From Cytauxzoon felis (lineage: Eukaryota; Apicomplexa; Aconoidasida; Piroplasmida; Theileriidae), in contig JAIQCW010000011.1 in the NCBI GenBank assembly GCA_020283715.1, forward strand, positions 1 through 10,222: DNA of 10,222 nt, given 5' to 3'. Below are positions 1-9,598 of this stretch, piece by piece; within the stretch, counting starts at the first letter, position 1; each line of letters starts with the position of its first letter. The notes under the pieces were generated by a model. It was not told the DNA's origin, made no database searches, and was given only the letters and a program-made list of their open reading frames with translations. The translations under genes were made by a program, and so were the position numbers.

Positions 1-82
1 AGGTAAGTTATAATAAGGTAATAGTGAACGATTACTAGTAAGATATCATGTATAATGAGTAAGTTGAGTGTATAAAATAAAA
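1..82. other. 3' flank of the DUF726 gene, possible tail of another gene
   Basis: Short AT-rich flank downstream of the minus-strand hydrolase stop. On the plus strand the window opens with AG|GTAAGT at 1-8, an ideal donor context, and a TAATAG acceptor ends at 24. This would be a 22-nt intron at 3-24 followed by a short final exon closing at TAA 53-55. The 22-nt size equals an intron inferred in the neighbouring gene, but only two bases of the putative upstream exon are visible, so this stays a suggestion. Confidence 0.25.
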
Positions 83-2528
83 TTACAAATCAACCTTGAC
101 ATCAGTTAAAATATTGTGAAGTTTATTTACATAGTCTGAATGTGTAACAATTATATCTGAAGCGTCCCAATTTTCTACGCCTTCATGATCAACAGGAGTT
201 AAACCGGCGATTTTAACATCAATATTAACATATCTATATAGATACCCAAGTATCCAATCATTTATAGAATATACATTAATTAATTTACCTGCAACAACAC
301 TCTTACATTTTCCCCATTCATTGTAACCAGCGGATGATGGTAGACCTAATAGTACAACATCTTTAATTGAAAAGAATTTATTACGCTCATACAGTTTTAA
401 AAGTGCATATAATATAACTCTAGCACCCATAGAGTAACCAACTAACGATATATGTCGCTCACCAACAATTTGTTTATCACAAATAGCGTTTGCTAATAGA
501 TTTCCAGCAATTTCAGCATAATTTCTAGCAACTAGCCAAGTACTATCAAGTGTATTTGTGTATTGAATCATTTCTAATGGCCAATTGATTTTATTGTTTG
601 AAATTGTCCTGGTTTCAATCCAAAGCTTTTTAGCATTCTCAGCAAATGTACGATTACCCAACGTTACAATCATTTGATGTAACGATGTTAATAAATTCGT
701 TTCCCACTTCAACAAATATAAATCGGATAATGGTATTGATATAGCTTCTTCCCAATTTGCTTCAGTTTCAGTCGTACTACCATCTACACAAATTACAAGA
801 CCTAGAGATTTTGGTGCGTCGACATGTAACTGAACAAAATCAAATTTCTTTAATACATCTAATTTCTTTGATCCCTTCCATTCCGGTAATCCTGTAACAC
901 CTGTTCCAAAGATAGATGCCACCATAGATGTACCTTCAGTAGATGATAAATATGCTGATACACCACCGCCACCTAGACCCAACATCGCTATGCCTGCTGC
1001 TACCACTGGTGTTGCCATACCTGCTGTCAATGCTATCAAAGCGCCGCCACCTACAGTTGCTGATACAATCTTTAAATTCCTACTCATTCTTTTTGTTGAT
1101 GATTTTACGCTAGTTACATCTAACGCATCGATTAAATCTATAGCCAGGTGATTCTCGAGTGATACCATCGTCTGCTCAGATACACCAATAGATGCAAAAA
1201 AGTCACGAAATATTAATTGAACCCACGCATCATTATTTCCGCCCATTATATACCTAGTTATCAAGTTACGCGCAAATACAGCCTGCGAAGCTGGAGGATT
1301 TGAACCGATAAACTCCTCATCCCACTCATCTGAAGATGTAAATAATTTTACAAATAAAATTTGAAATTATCACCTCTGCGATGAATTCTATCAATCTACA
1401 AATGTATGCTTTTGTAGAAATATATCCATCAACTCGAGACTCATTCACTACACCAATCAAACTCACCGAATTCTATATTGCTAGTTGGATGAATGGTATT
1501 CTTTTTATCATTACCACCAGTATTGGAATTCATACCATCAGTATATAATGAAATTGCTTTATGAAATTGTTTAGATAAACCTCCAATTATCCTATTTGGT
1601 AAATTTTTTGATTTCTTTGTAGAATCTACGTCTTTAACCTCTGATGATGAATGATGATGAATCTCATCTTTTAATGAATTATCCACATCCGCTTGTGAAT
1701 TAGATGAATCTTTGGATTCCATATTCAATTGTAAATCTCCATCTCCATCATCCTCATCGTAATGAATCTTCAATGTAGAGATTGTTTCTTTGTAAACTTC
1801 ATCAATTAATGGTTGCATTAAATCGAGTTCATTTTTAATATAATCGATATATTCCTGACGTTTTTGTAGAACATCATCATAATAAGCATTTAATAATTTT
1901 AATTCATTCATTTGTGAAATTGGTTTAATAATAACATCGATAACAACTTCATCAATTCTATGTAATAATAAAATAATTTTAATTATGTATATAAAAACTT
2001 ACAAAAGAATGCGTCCAATTTTAGTTAAAAATTTAACAGACCAATTGACAAGATCTATTTCATTTATATTTTTGAATTTATTTATATGATCGATAATTAT
2101 AATAACAAATAATTTCAATATACTTTCACACATATTATCATTTAGACTTGATAAATATTCTAAATCGATTGGAATATATTGTACATTATTAGCTATTGTT
2201 AAACCATCGAAATAATCTTTATATCGTCTATAAAATATATATATAAGATGATTAAAAAATGGATATACATTCTATTTATTTCTTCAATATTAATATTTTT
2301 ATGCGATATTTTATATTTATGATTAGAATTAATATGAATTATATCTTCATCTTTAAATGATTGTATTAATAATAATAATGTTCTATTAATATTTTCTATT
2401 ATATTTGGTGATGGATTAAATAATGACATATCACCATTTGCGATACGTAATTCTAAATCTTTACTCAATACTAATGAGCTTATTGATTCATTATTACCAA
2501 AACTATATTCACGTTGTAATCTTGGCAT
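83..2528 (-). CDS. DUF726 / TMCO4-like alpha/beta hydrolase, five exons
   Basis: Spliced minus-strand gene: exons 2528-2269, 2227-2003, 1957-1467, 1447-1352 and 1329-83, total 2319 nt, 772 residues plus stop. Introns are 41, 45, 19 and 22 nt, all GT-AG, and every junction keeps the frame. The C-terminal half (about residues 380-772) resembles the DUF726/TMCO4 family (yeast relative Mil1), a putative lipase group. It has a Gly/Ala-rich hydrophobic segment at about 445-484, a serine-hydrolase elbow GYSMGAR with Ser657, the NDW motif with Asp715, and His754 in the ENWDASD...THSDY region, a plausible catalytic triad. The N-terminal half is not recognised beyond an acidic, Ser-rich linker at about 229-280. 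The start is ATG 2528 (MPRLQREYSF). The last exon read alone would begin at a TTG and lose half the protein. It is divergent from the hypothetical gene at 2729. The family call rests on motifs; substrate and location are unknown. Confidence 0.85.
1330..1351 (-). other. 22-nt intron 4 of the DUF726 gene
   Basis: GTAAAATT...CATCTTCAG, 22 nt. Exon 4 ends ATT T and exon 5 resumes AT GAG TGG GAT, giving a Tyr codon across the junction. Reading straight upstream from the last exon meets an in-frame TAA at 1368-1366, so an acceptor is needed here. A longer alternative with donor at 1373 (44 nt, same acceptor) breaks the frame. Confidence 0.75.
1448..1466 (-). other. 19-nt intron 3 of the DUF726 gene
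   Basis: GTGAGTTTGATTGGTGTAG, 19 nt, with a strong GTGAGT donor and a TGTAG acceptor. Without splicing the frame stops at TGA 1443-1441. With splicing (GAA TTC G|TG AAT GAG) it enters an open frame that joins exon 5 through the 22-nt intron. A sequencing or assembly frameshift is the alternative reading. Confidence 0.65.
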
Positions 2529-2728
2529 TTTTTTTATTTGATAATTTACATTTTTAAAAAAAAATTATTTAATAATAAATATAGTTGGAGTGAATTTTAT
2601 ATTACATACAATTAATTTCTAATATATATATACATATAAAAAGAAATAAATACTCATTTAATATATAAATAGTGTAAATTATATTATCATGTATATTAAT
2701 AATTTTATAAATTGTATATTAATATTAA
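2529..2728. promoter_or_regulatory. divergent AT-rich spacer, shared 5' region
   Basis: A 200-nt gap between the start codons of the minus-strand hydrolase and the plus-strand hypothetical gene. It must hold both 5' UTRs and start regions. It is almost wholly A+T, with oligo-A/T runs near 2552-2561 and ATATATA stretches around 2620-2640. No individual motif can be named from the sequence. Confidence 0.4.
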
Positions 2729-3401
2729 ATGAAAAGACGTATAATTATAAATAGTGTACATAATACAACAAATATACAACAAGGTCATTTATCTGTTACT
2801 GATGTTATAAAAAAAAGTAAAAATATATTATTATCTAATAGTTATAGAAATATTCAAGATGATAATCAAAATGTATTACAAACAATTATAGCTTCTGAAA
2901 GGGTTAAATTATATCCATTATATAAATTCTTAGAATATGATGATAAATTAGATATTATTAAATCATTTTATACATTTGTATATGAACATACTAATCATTT
3001 ACAATCATTTGGTTATATTTATTATAATGATATCAATTATATAATAAATCATTGTCTTGATGATTATAAAGTCAATTTTTTAAATTCTAATATACACATC
3101 TTCGAATCCCAACTCATTAAATGTAGTAATTATGCTATTATATTAAGAGGTACAATTAATAATATCATATCTGATGTTATTATAAATAAAAAAAAGTACG
3201 TTTAATATCAATCATACTATCATCAATAGATTACAATGGTTTATCGATTATACATGCGACGATAATACTATTCTACATTTTATAAATAAACAATGTACAA
3301 ATACATTTATAAAAATTGACAAGTTGTTATTATTGTTGTTAAACTCGTTAACACTTAGTCATGATTTAATCATACCGACATGCTTCTTAATCATATTATA
3401 A
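2729..3401 (+). CDS. hypothetical protein, two exons
   Basis: Exons 2729-3195 and 3230-3401 around a 34-nt intron (GTACGT...CAATAG), 639 nt, 212 residues. An in-frame TAA lies directly before the ATG, which supports this start. Without splicing, the frame ends six bases past the donor; with splicing it continues through KLQWFIDYTCDDN to TAA at 3399-3401. I do not recognise the protein. It is rich in Asn, Ile and Leu with a basic N-terminus (MKRRIIINSV), probably largely helical, and its last 28 residues are strongly hydrophobic (a run of six Leu, ending FLIIL), which could be a buried helix or a C-terminal membrane tail. No signal peptide is visible. Base composition is far more AT-rich than the E2 exons next door. 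It converges on the E2 gene with 4 nt between the stops. Confidence 0.7.
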
Positions 3402-3405
3402 CTCT

Positions 3406-4291
<886 letters not shown>

Positions 4292-5023
4292 TGATCTTTT
4301 AACAATTTAAGTTAAAACAACAATTTATGTTACAAGTAAAAAATATTTTTATAATTTTATAAGATAAACGCCTTTTATAAATTTGTAACCTAGCGGGTAT
4401 ATTAAAAGAGTAATGATCATCCACAGATTCAAATTGGGGCATACGTAGGGCAACCTGAAATATATAGCACAAAAGAGGAGGTAAATGTGAATTAAACGAA
4501 CACTATAATTAAAAAAAATAATAATCAATATACAATTTTATCAATAACATAATTGTCTTGTTAATGTTAAGGTAGTAGTTAAATAGGTAATAACATGTAG
4601 CATCTATCTAAGTTAATCACACATTATATTAAATGTACATATAATAACTCTTAATATAAATAAAAATATTATTTAATAATAAATCCATTAATAATTAATG
4701 AATAAATAAATAAATTTTATTAAAAGATTTACACATCGACTTTAATAATTTATTTGTAGCATATATAATCATAAATATTATTAGAATCTCTTATATTATT
4801 GATATTGTTGGGTTATTTTTTGTTTTTTATATAATAAAATGTTATTTTGTTATAATCTAACTATATTTTTTTAAAGTAACCCATTTATGTATTCCCCACA
4901 GGTATAAAGTACATAAATCTGATATACAAAGTTGTACCGCGAGTTTTTTTTATGCGATTAGATTACAAATAGTTAGTATGTAACATATAATTTCATATAT
5001 ACTATACTTCCTTAACTATAAAA
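4292..5023. promoter_or_regulatory. 732-nt divergent intergenic region between E2 and NAP1
   Basis: Must contain the 5' regions of both genes. Most of it (about 4500-4880) is very AT-rich with no supportable ORF. Two parts are less AT-rich: 4383-4490 (listed separately) and about 4880-4955 just before NAP1. No named motif could be identified. Confidence 0.4.
4299..4442 (-). other. unexplained block upstream of E2: small ORF, UTR exon or RNA gene
   Basis: The minus strand has a 47-codon ORF from ATG 4442 (MPQFESVDDHYSFNIPARLQ) to TAA 4301-4299, ending 7 nt before the E2 ATG. It is preceded by a good acceptor (TATATATTTCAG, ending 4455) with the frame open through it. The first 21 codons look protein-like; the last 20 are low-quality (Cys, Asn, Phe, Ile). 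A GT at 4378, following CCC GCT AG, could end an exon here. The opposite strand is also open for 29 codons (4406-4492). It may be a coding exon, a uORF or UTR exon of E2, or a structured RNA. I do not recognise it. Confidence 0.25.
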
Positions 5024-6535
5024 ATGACTGATAATCCCTTGTTAATCGAACGTATGAAAAACGCCTCAATATGTATGTTTATTTATAATTGATATTTATA
5101 TTTTTATTTTAGCCGATGGGATTACAGACAAATTAACTGAAGCTCAGGTTGCTACTGTAGATATATTACAAAGATTACAGGTATATATTGTTATGTCTTG
5201 TCTAATTTCATTATTTATCTCAGAAAAATCGCGATGAGTTAGAATCTGAATATAACAGAGAACTAAATGAACTCAGAGCTAAATATGATACATTGTATCA
5301 GCCTTTATATGATGAAAGATTCAAAACTCTTACCACACCATCCGGTAATGAAGTAGGCACTCCGGTTAGTCGATTTGTTTCTATAACAGTATCCACAATT
5401 ACATTGTTATCCATACGATATTTGTTAATTCATCCACCACTATTGATCTTTTGACTAGTTTACTCCCATGTATCGGGTCGTCAATCCTAAGAACTGGCCT
5501 CAAATAGAATACCTGGAAGCGATCTACGGGAGCTGGAAGGGGAAGTAAATAGAGAGGCTGACGGCAGGATGGACCTCAGGTGGAACGGCGGGTGGATGAA
5601 GAAGTTAAATATATATCCTTTCATCAGTAACTATCTAGTACATGTCGCCTTCACTCGCCATTCCACCTTGTCTTCGTCTTGCAGAGAGCTTCTCTATTTA
5701 CTTTCCCCTTCGCTTCCCTGAGATCAGCTACGGGTATGAGGTTAATTCAGTAATATTTGTATAACTTATAATTTAATAAATCCTAATTCAAATATTTAGA
5801 CTTTGCCAAGATTTTGGTTGACTGCGATGAAAAACAACAGTACTTTGAGATCAATCATTGAAATTCGCGATGAGGCCGTATTGGCATATCTGTCTGACGT
5901 AAAAGCTGAGTTTTTAGAGCCTAAAAAACAGGAGTCATTTAAAATTATAATGACATTTGATACTAATCCGTTTTTCACTAATACTACATTGACAAAACAA
6001 TATAATATGAAGGTTATTGATGGTGAAGTAGAGGCATTATTGCAGGGTACTGAGGCTACTGAGATTAATTGGCTTCCAGATAAGGATGTTACTAAGCAGA
6101 CTGTTACAAAAATTCAAAGACATAAGAGAACTAAGGAGACTCGTACAAAAACTGAGGTTGAGGTTAGTAAATTAATAATTTAATATTATATTTATAGGAT
6201 CAACCAAGTTTTTTTAGATTTTTTACTAGTCAAGATGTTCCTTCAAATGAAACATTATCACGTATGACTAAGCAAGAGGTATGTTTGTATTAAATAATTT
6301 GAATATTGATTAAATTTTAGATTGCTGAGTTGGAAATGTATGTTGAGGAAGATTATGACATAGGGATTGTAATTAGAGTATGTTTTTATTATTAAATTTT
6401 ATACATAAATAGGATAAAATAATACCTGAAGCTGTATATTGGTACCTTGGAATAGCTGAAGATGATCATATTGATGATGAAGATGATCTTGAGAGTTATG
6501 ATCAATCAGATTCAATGGTATCCGATTCAGATTAG
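5024..6535 (+). CDS. NAP1: NAP1-family nucleosome assembly protein (histone chaperone)
   Basis: Exons 5024-5072, 5113-5180, 5224-5364, 5800-6162, 6198-6278, 6321-6377 and 6413-6535, total 882 nt, 293 residues. Introns are 40, 43, 435, 35, 42 and 35 nt, all GT-AG and in phase. NAP1 proteins dimerise, bind H2A-H2B (and H3-H4) and carry histones to chromatin. Visible: dimerisation helix at about 24-75 (TEAQVATVDILQRLQ...YQPLYDER), the LPRFWLTAMKNN motif at about 88-99, the beta-sheet earmuff fold with FDTNPFF.N..LTKQY, the basic hairpin HKRTKETRTKTEVE, DQPSFFRFF, and DYDIGIVIRDKIIPEAVYWYLG, then a short acidic tail at about 268-293. It is shorter than typical yeast or animal NAP1, and the tail is modest. 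ATG 5024 is the natural start, with phase kept into exon 2. The 435-nt intron holds a GC-rich inverted repeat. NAP1 rather than SET is favoured by the basic hairpin and IIP region. Confidence 0.95.
5365..5799 (+). other. 435-nt intron 3 of NAP1, apparently enlarged by an insertion
   Basis: GTTAGT donor after GGC ACT CCG and AAATATTTAG acceptor before ACT TTG CCA, phase 0, giving TP|TLPRFW. All other introns in this gene are 35-43 nt. The excess is explained largely by the inverted repeat at about 5509-5737, which is far richer in GC than the surrounding intron. Confidence 0.88.
5509..5737. repeat. GC-rich imperfect inverted repeat with codon-aligned arms
   Basis: The left arm core 5521-5592 and the reverse complement of 5654-5725 align over 72 nt without a gap, 51 of 72 identical (71 percent), with weaker similarity on both sides. 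The spacer is 61 nt. GC is about 60 percent in the left arm and 50 percent in the right, in a region otherwise mostly A+T. In one frame both arms read as related peptides: DLRE, G, VNREA and RWNG are shared, 14 of 24 residues. The plus strand is open for 76 codons, 5491-5721. A folded transcript would form a long imperfect hairpin. It may be a MITE-like element or two inverted copies of a decayed coding repeat. Confidence 0.8.
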
Positions 6536-6675
6536 ATTGATAAATAAAAAACATATAATTTTCTTGTTTTTAATTCATAATATATGTTTGATTTTTTTAT
6601 TATTATGATGTAGTGTTTATGTCGTGGGTATTAGACATGGTGGATTACATTAATATAATATATAATTGAAAAAAA
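6536..6675 (+). other. NAP1 to proteasome beta-7 spacer
   Basis: A 140-nt gap that must hold the NAP1 3' UTR and the beta-7 5' region. AATAAA occurs at 6543-6548, 8 nt after the stop, and could act in polyadenylation, though such hexamers are frequent by chance here. A run of A precedes the beta-7 ATG at 6676. Confidence 0.35.
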
Positions 6676-7478
6676 ATGAGTGGATATGTTACAGGTGCTG
6701 CTATAATAGGTATGAAATATGATGGAGGTGTATTATTAGCGGCAGATACTAAAAGTAAGTTGAGATATATTATATATACATATATTATTATTATAGTAAG
6801 TTATGGAAGATTGGCTAAATTACATAATTATGAAAGATTACAACAAATATCTAAAAATTGCGTATTTTGTTCTACTGGTGATGTAGCTGATCATCAATAT
6901 GTTACAAAATTATTAAAAAAAACATTTGATCGTGAATTAGTATCATGTAATAATGATGAATTACATGTTAATATGGATGCTGAAATGTTACATAATTATT
7001 TATCACGAGTATTATATGCTAGAAGATCAAAATTAGATCCTATTTTATTATCTTCAATTATAATCGGTTATAAAGATGATAAATCATATTTAGGTTATTC
7101 TGATCATTATGGTACTAAATATACAGATGATTTTATTACAACTGGTTTATTTTATTAATAATCATTATATATATATTTATAGGATTTGGTAAATATTTCG
7201 CTATTGGACCATTAAGAGAAGAACATAGAAATAATATGTCTAAAGATGAAGCTACAAATTTAGCAATTAAATGTATGAAATTATTATATCTAAGAGATTG
7301 TTCTGCTCATGATAAAATACAAATTGCATATATAAATAATGATGGTGTTAATATTACTCAACCATTTACATTTGAAACTAAATGGTATGTACTTTATATA
7401 CAAATTATATTATATAGGGATTTTCAAAAATATACATTACCAACTTCTTCATTACCAATTGAAAGTTGTCAATTTTAA
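6676..7478 (+). CDS. PSMB4: 20S proteasome subunit beta-7 (PSMB4/Pre4 type)
   Basis: Exons 6676-6754, 6797-7144, 7183-7384 and 7418-7478, total 690 nt, 229 residues. Introns are 42, 38 and 33 nt. Beta-7 is a non-catalytic subunit of the inner beta rings of the 20S proteasome. Family signs after splicing: VTGAAIIGMKYDGGVLLAAD near the N-terminus, SYGRLAKL, STGDVADHQYV, the RVLYARRSKLDPI helix, GYKDDKSYLGYSDHYG, TTGFGKYFAIGPLRE, KLLYLRDCSAHDKIQIA and the C-terminal ETKWDFQKY, all in PSMB4 order. The active beta subunits lack the YARRSKLDP and TKWDF signatures, so the subtype is well supported. Introns 1 and 3 are stopless and multiples of three, so an unspliced reading would add false residues after ADTK and after TKW. 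Only about five residues precede the VTG segment, so the usual propeptide is missing or encoded by an unseen upstream exon. Confidence 0.95.
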
Positions 7479-9598
7479 TTATCAAATGAAATCTAATTTA
7501 TATTTATCTAAATTCATTATAATTTTTATATAATTCATCATTTAATCTATATAATAATCTAATATTACATGAAAATTACCCAAATATAACAAGTTAAATC
7601 GTATCTATATATAAATAATTTCATTGTCTTCTATAGTATATGTTATAAATGTAGATTATATAAATTTTATTTATATCCCCATAAATTTAGTAGTGTCGTT
7701 TCTGAAATTTAGTATACAATGCAAAAAATCGATTAAATTATAGTTTAAAGAATGATAATTGGACAAAAACATGATATATTTTGTATATATGTTATATTAT
7801 TAAATATAAAATGTGTTATTTATGAAAAAAATTATGGTGCAAATTGGCCACAATATAAATTATGGGGGCAGCAACACAACTCCACCAATGAATTTCCATT
7901 TGATATTTAAAGATTTATAATTGAATTTTTTAATAAACCCCTGTATATATTGATTAAATTACAATCTAATTAACTAATAATTGTTACGCGTATTAATTAA
8001 AATTTATTTTATAAAAAATTTACTGACATATAAACTGTATAGTTACAACATAGTTTGTTCACTACCTATAATTATATATATAATTATAAATTATAATTAA
8101 TTCATAGAATAATACAGTTATATTGTTGTAGAATATATTAACTTAGACTATTTTACGTGAAAATATTATTTTCTATTAAAATTTATTAAAAAAATAATAG
8201 TTAATACATACATGGTTACTGCATAAAGCTGATCATTAAAAGGTTAATTATCACTATATTATCTATTTCTACCTTATTATTATTATATATATTTGTTAAT
8301 TATACTGTATAAATTGATTTTTTAAAATAATATGGGATACCAAAGCGGATGTATATTTGCCAAAATATTTGCAACACTAATGTAATCGGAACATATGTTA
8401 AAGGATTTACAAGATCTACGCATATAAATCACATATATTATAACATGAAATTACTAAATTAAGCCATAATTAGTTGAACTTGTTCATTGGTTACTTATTT
8501 TCATTGATGTAAATTCAAGTGAATGCTACCTGGGCCAGTAGCAGTATAGTAGTAATCATAAAAAGTTGTAATTTTTAAAAGTGACCAATTATACTTTATA
8601 TAGTTAATTTTCACATTTTTATGGTGTTTTAAGGTATATGCGTACATAATATGCTATAATTACTTAAAAATTATATATGTGAATTCATGACATCAACTAT
8701 AAGTAGTAGGTAATATTAAATTTTCAATGTGCAAAAATTTTTAAAATATTTAATATAATAGCCAACTTGACATTTTTTTATGATCAAAAATGTCATAATA
8801 ATAAGGAATTTGCTATAATTTTAATGTTTATTACTATACTACAAGAACTTTTATAGGACATAATTCATAGCATGGGTCATTTATCAATTGTTGTTGGTAA
8901 ATATAATTACCATTTAATAATTACATTTCTGGAATATTATATTCATCCATTCTTATATATCATAATACATTGAAGATAATAATTATATTGAAATGTATTT
9001 GATATTTTAAACAAAACTTTAAGGATCCAAAGTTAATGTTGGAGTGAGCGCCGTAAAATACATTAAAATTAAAAACCATCTCTATTTATAAATCCTGGCA
9101 TAATATTTATATAAAAACATATAATATTAACTTATGTATAGTAATCGCGTAAAATAACAAAACGAAAAAATTTGATCATATATCACAAAATTACGGAGTA
9201 AATTTGGAATGAAAACAGGTAGAAAGATTGGTATGTTATATATTGCTAGAAATATCCATGTTTGTTTAACTAATTGTAATGGGATATATCAACTATTAAA
9301 AACATAAATCCGTAATGTGTCCAAATAAAATAATATAATATTTTAAACGGATATAATATTGAAACTCGTATGGAAACGTTATAATACGCCATTATATTAT
9401 AATTATCTTAATAAATATAAACACAGATGAAAGTGTTATTTTACGAAGGCATCCATTTATATTAATCGACGAAGACTGATGGGGATGCTATGTGTATTTA
9501 TATAAATAATATGGATGTTCTAACAGGTACATGATTAATCTTAACTTATTTTAAAGATTGTGATATATCTTGGTGTGTATTTTGGTTTTTTTTTCGCA
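7479..9598. other. 2.1-kb AT-rich region without a supportable gene
   Basis: Very AT-rich on both strands with frequent stops in all frames. The largest ATG-started ORF I examined is 32 codons (7822-7920, plus), with no recognisable features. Contents worth noting: a palindromic AT tract near 8067-8100 (AATTATATATATAATT), a perfect-stem hairpin at 8768-8795, and a small less AT-rich patch near 8340-8400. No tRNA, snRNA or CRISPR-like structure could be supported. The right end presumably contains the promoter of the HAD gene. Confidence 0.6.
8768..8795. repeat. 10-bp perfect inverted repeat, hairpin
   Basis: TGACATTTTT at 8768-8777 is exactly complementary to AAAAATGTCA at 8786-8795, with an 8-nt loop. 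It lies in the gene-free AT-rich stretch. It may be chance in such biased sequence, but the TGAC/GTCA ends make it better than a plain A/T palindrome. Confidence 0.5.

Noticed and set aside
1296..1306. Minus-strand match to a tRNA B-box (GGTTCAAATCC)
   Set aside because: It lies inside exon 5 of the DUF726 gene, where it encodes GSNP; no acceptor stem, anticodon arm or A-box at proper spacing is found around it.
5796..5978. 60-codon minus-strand ORF
   Set aside because: Antisense shadow of NAP1 exon 4, which is strongly supported by family motifs.
7339..7533. 64-codon plus-strand ORF
   Set aside because: Out-of-frame shadow of proteasome beta-7 exons 3 and 4.
7822..7920. 32-codon plus-strand ORF containing a GC-richer patch (GHNINYGGSNTTPP)
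   Set aside because: Too short, no family resemblance, no splice partners; listed only as content of the gene-free region.
8533..8579. U4 snRNA-like string (AGCAGTATAGTAG followed by ATTTTT)
   Set aside because: The AATGAGG kink-turn part and the expected stems are missing; the similarity is too short.
9511..9560. Possible upstream mini-exon ATG GAT GTT CTA ACA G with a GTACAT...TTAAAG intron ahead of the HAD gene
   Set aside because: Splicing leads to a frame that stops at TAG just after the HAD start and is out of frame with it; at most a 5' UTR intron.
9560..9598. N-terminal extension of the HAD protein from a GTG (IYLGVYFGFFFA)
   Set aside because: GTG is not an expected start in a nuclear gene; ATG at 9599 gives a clean signal-anchor N-terminus.
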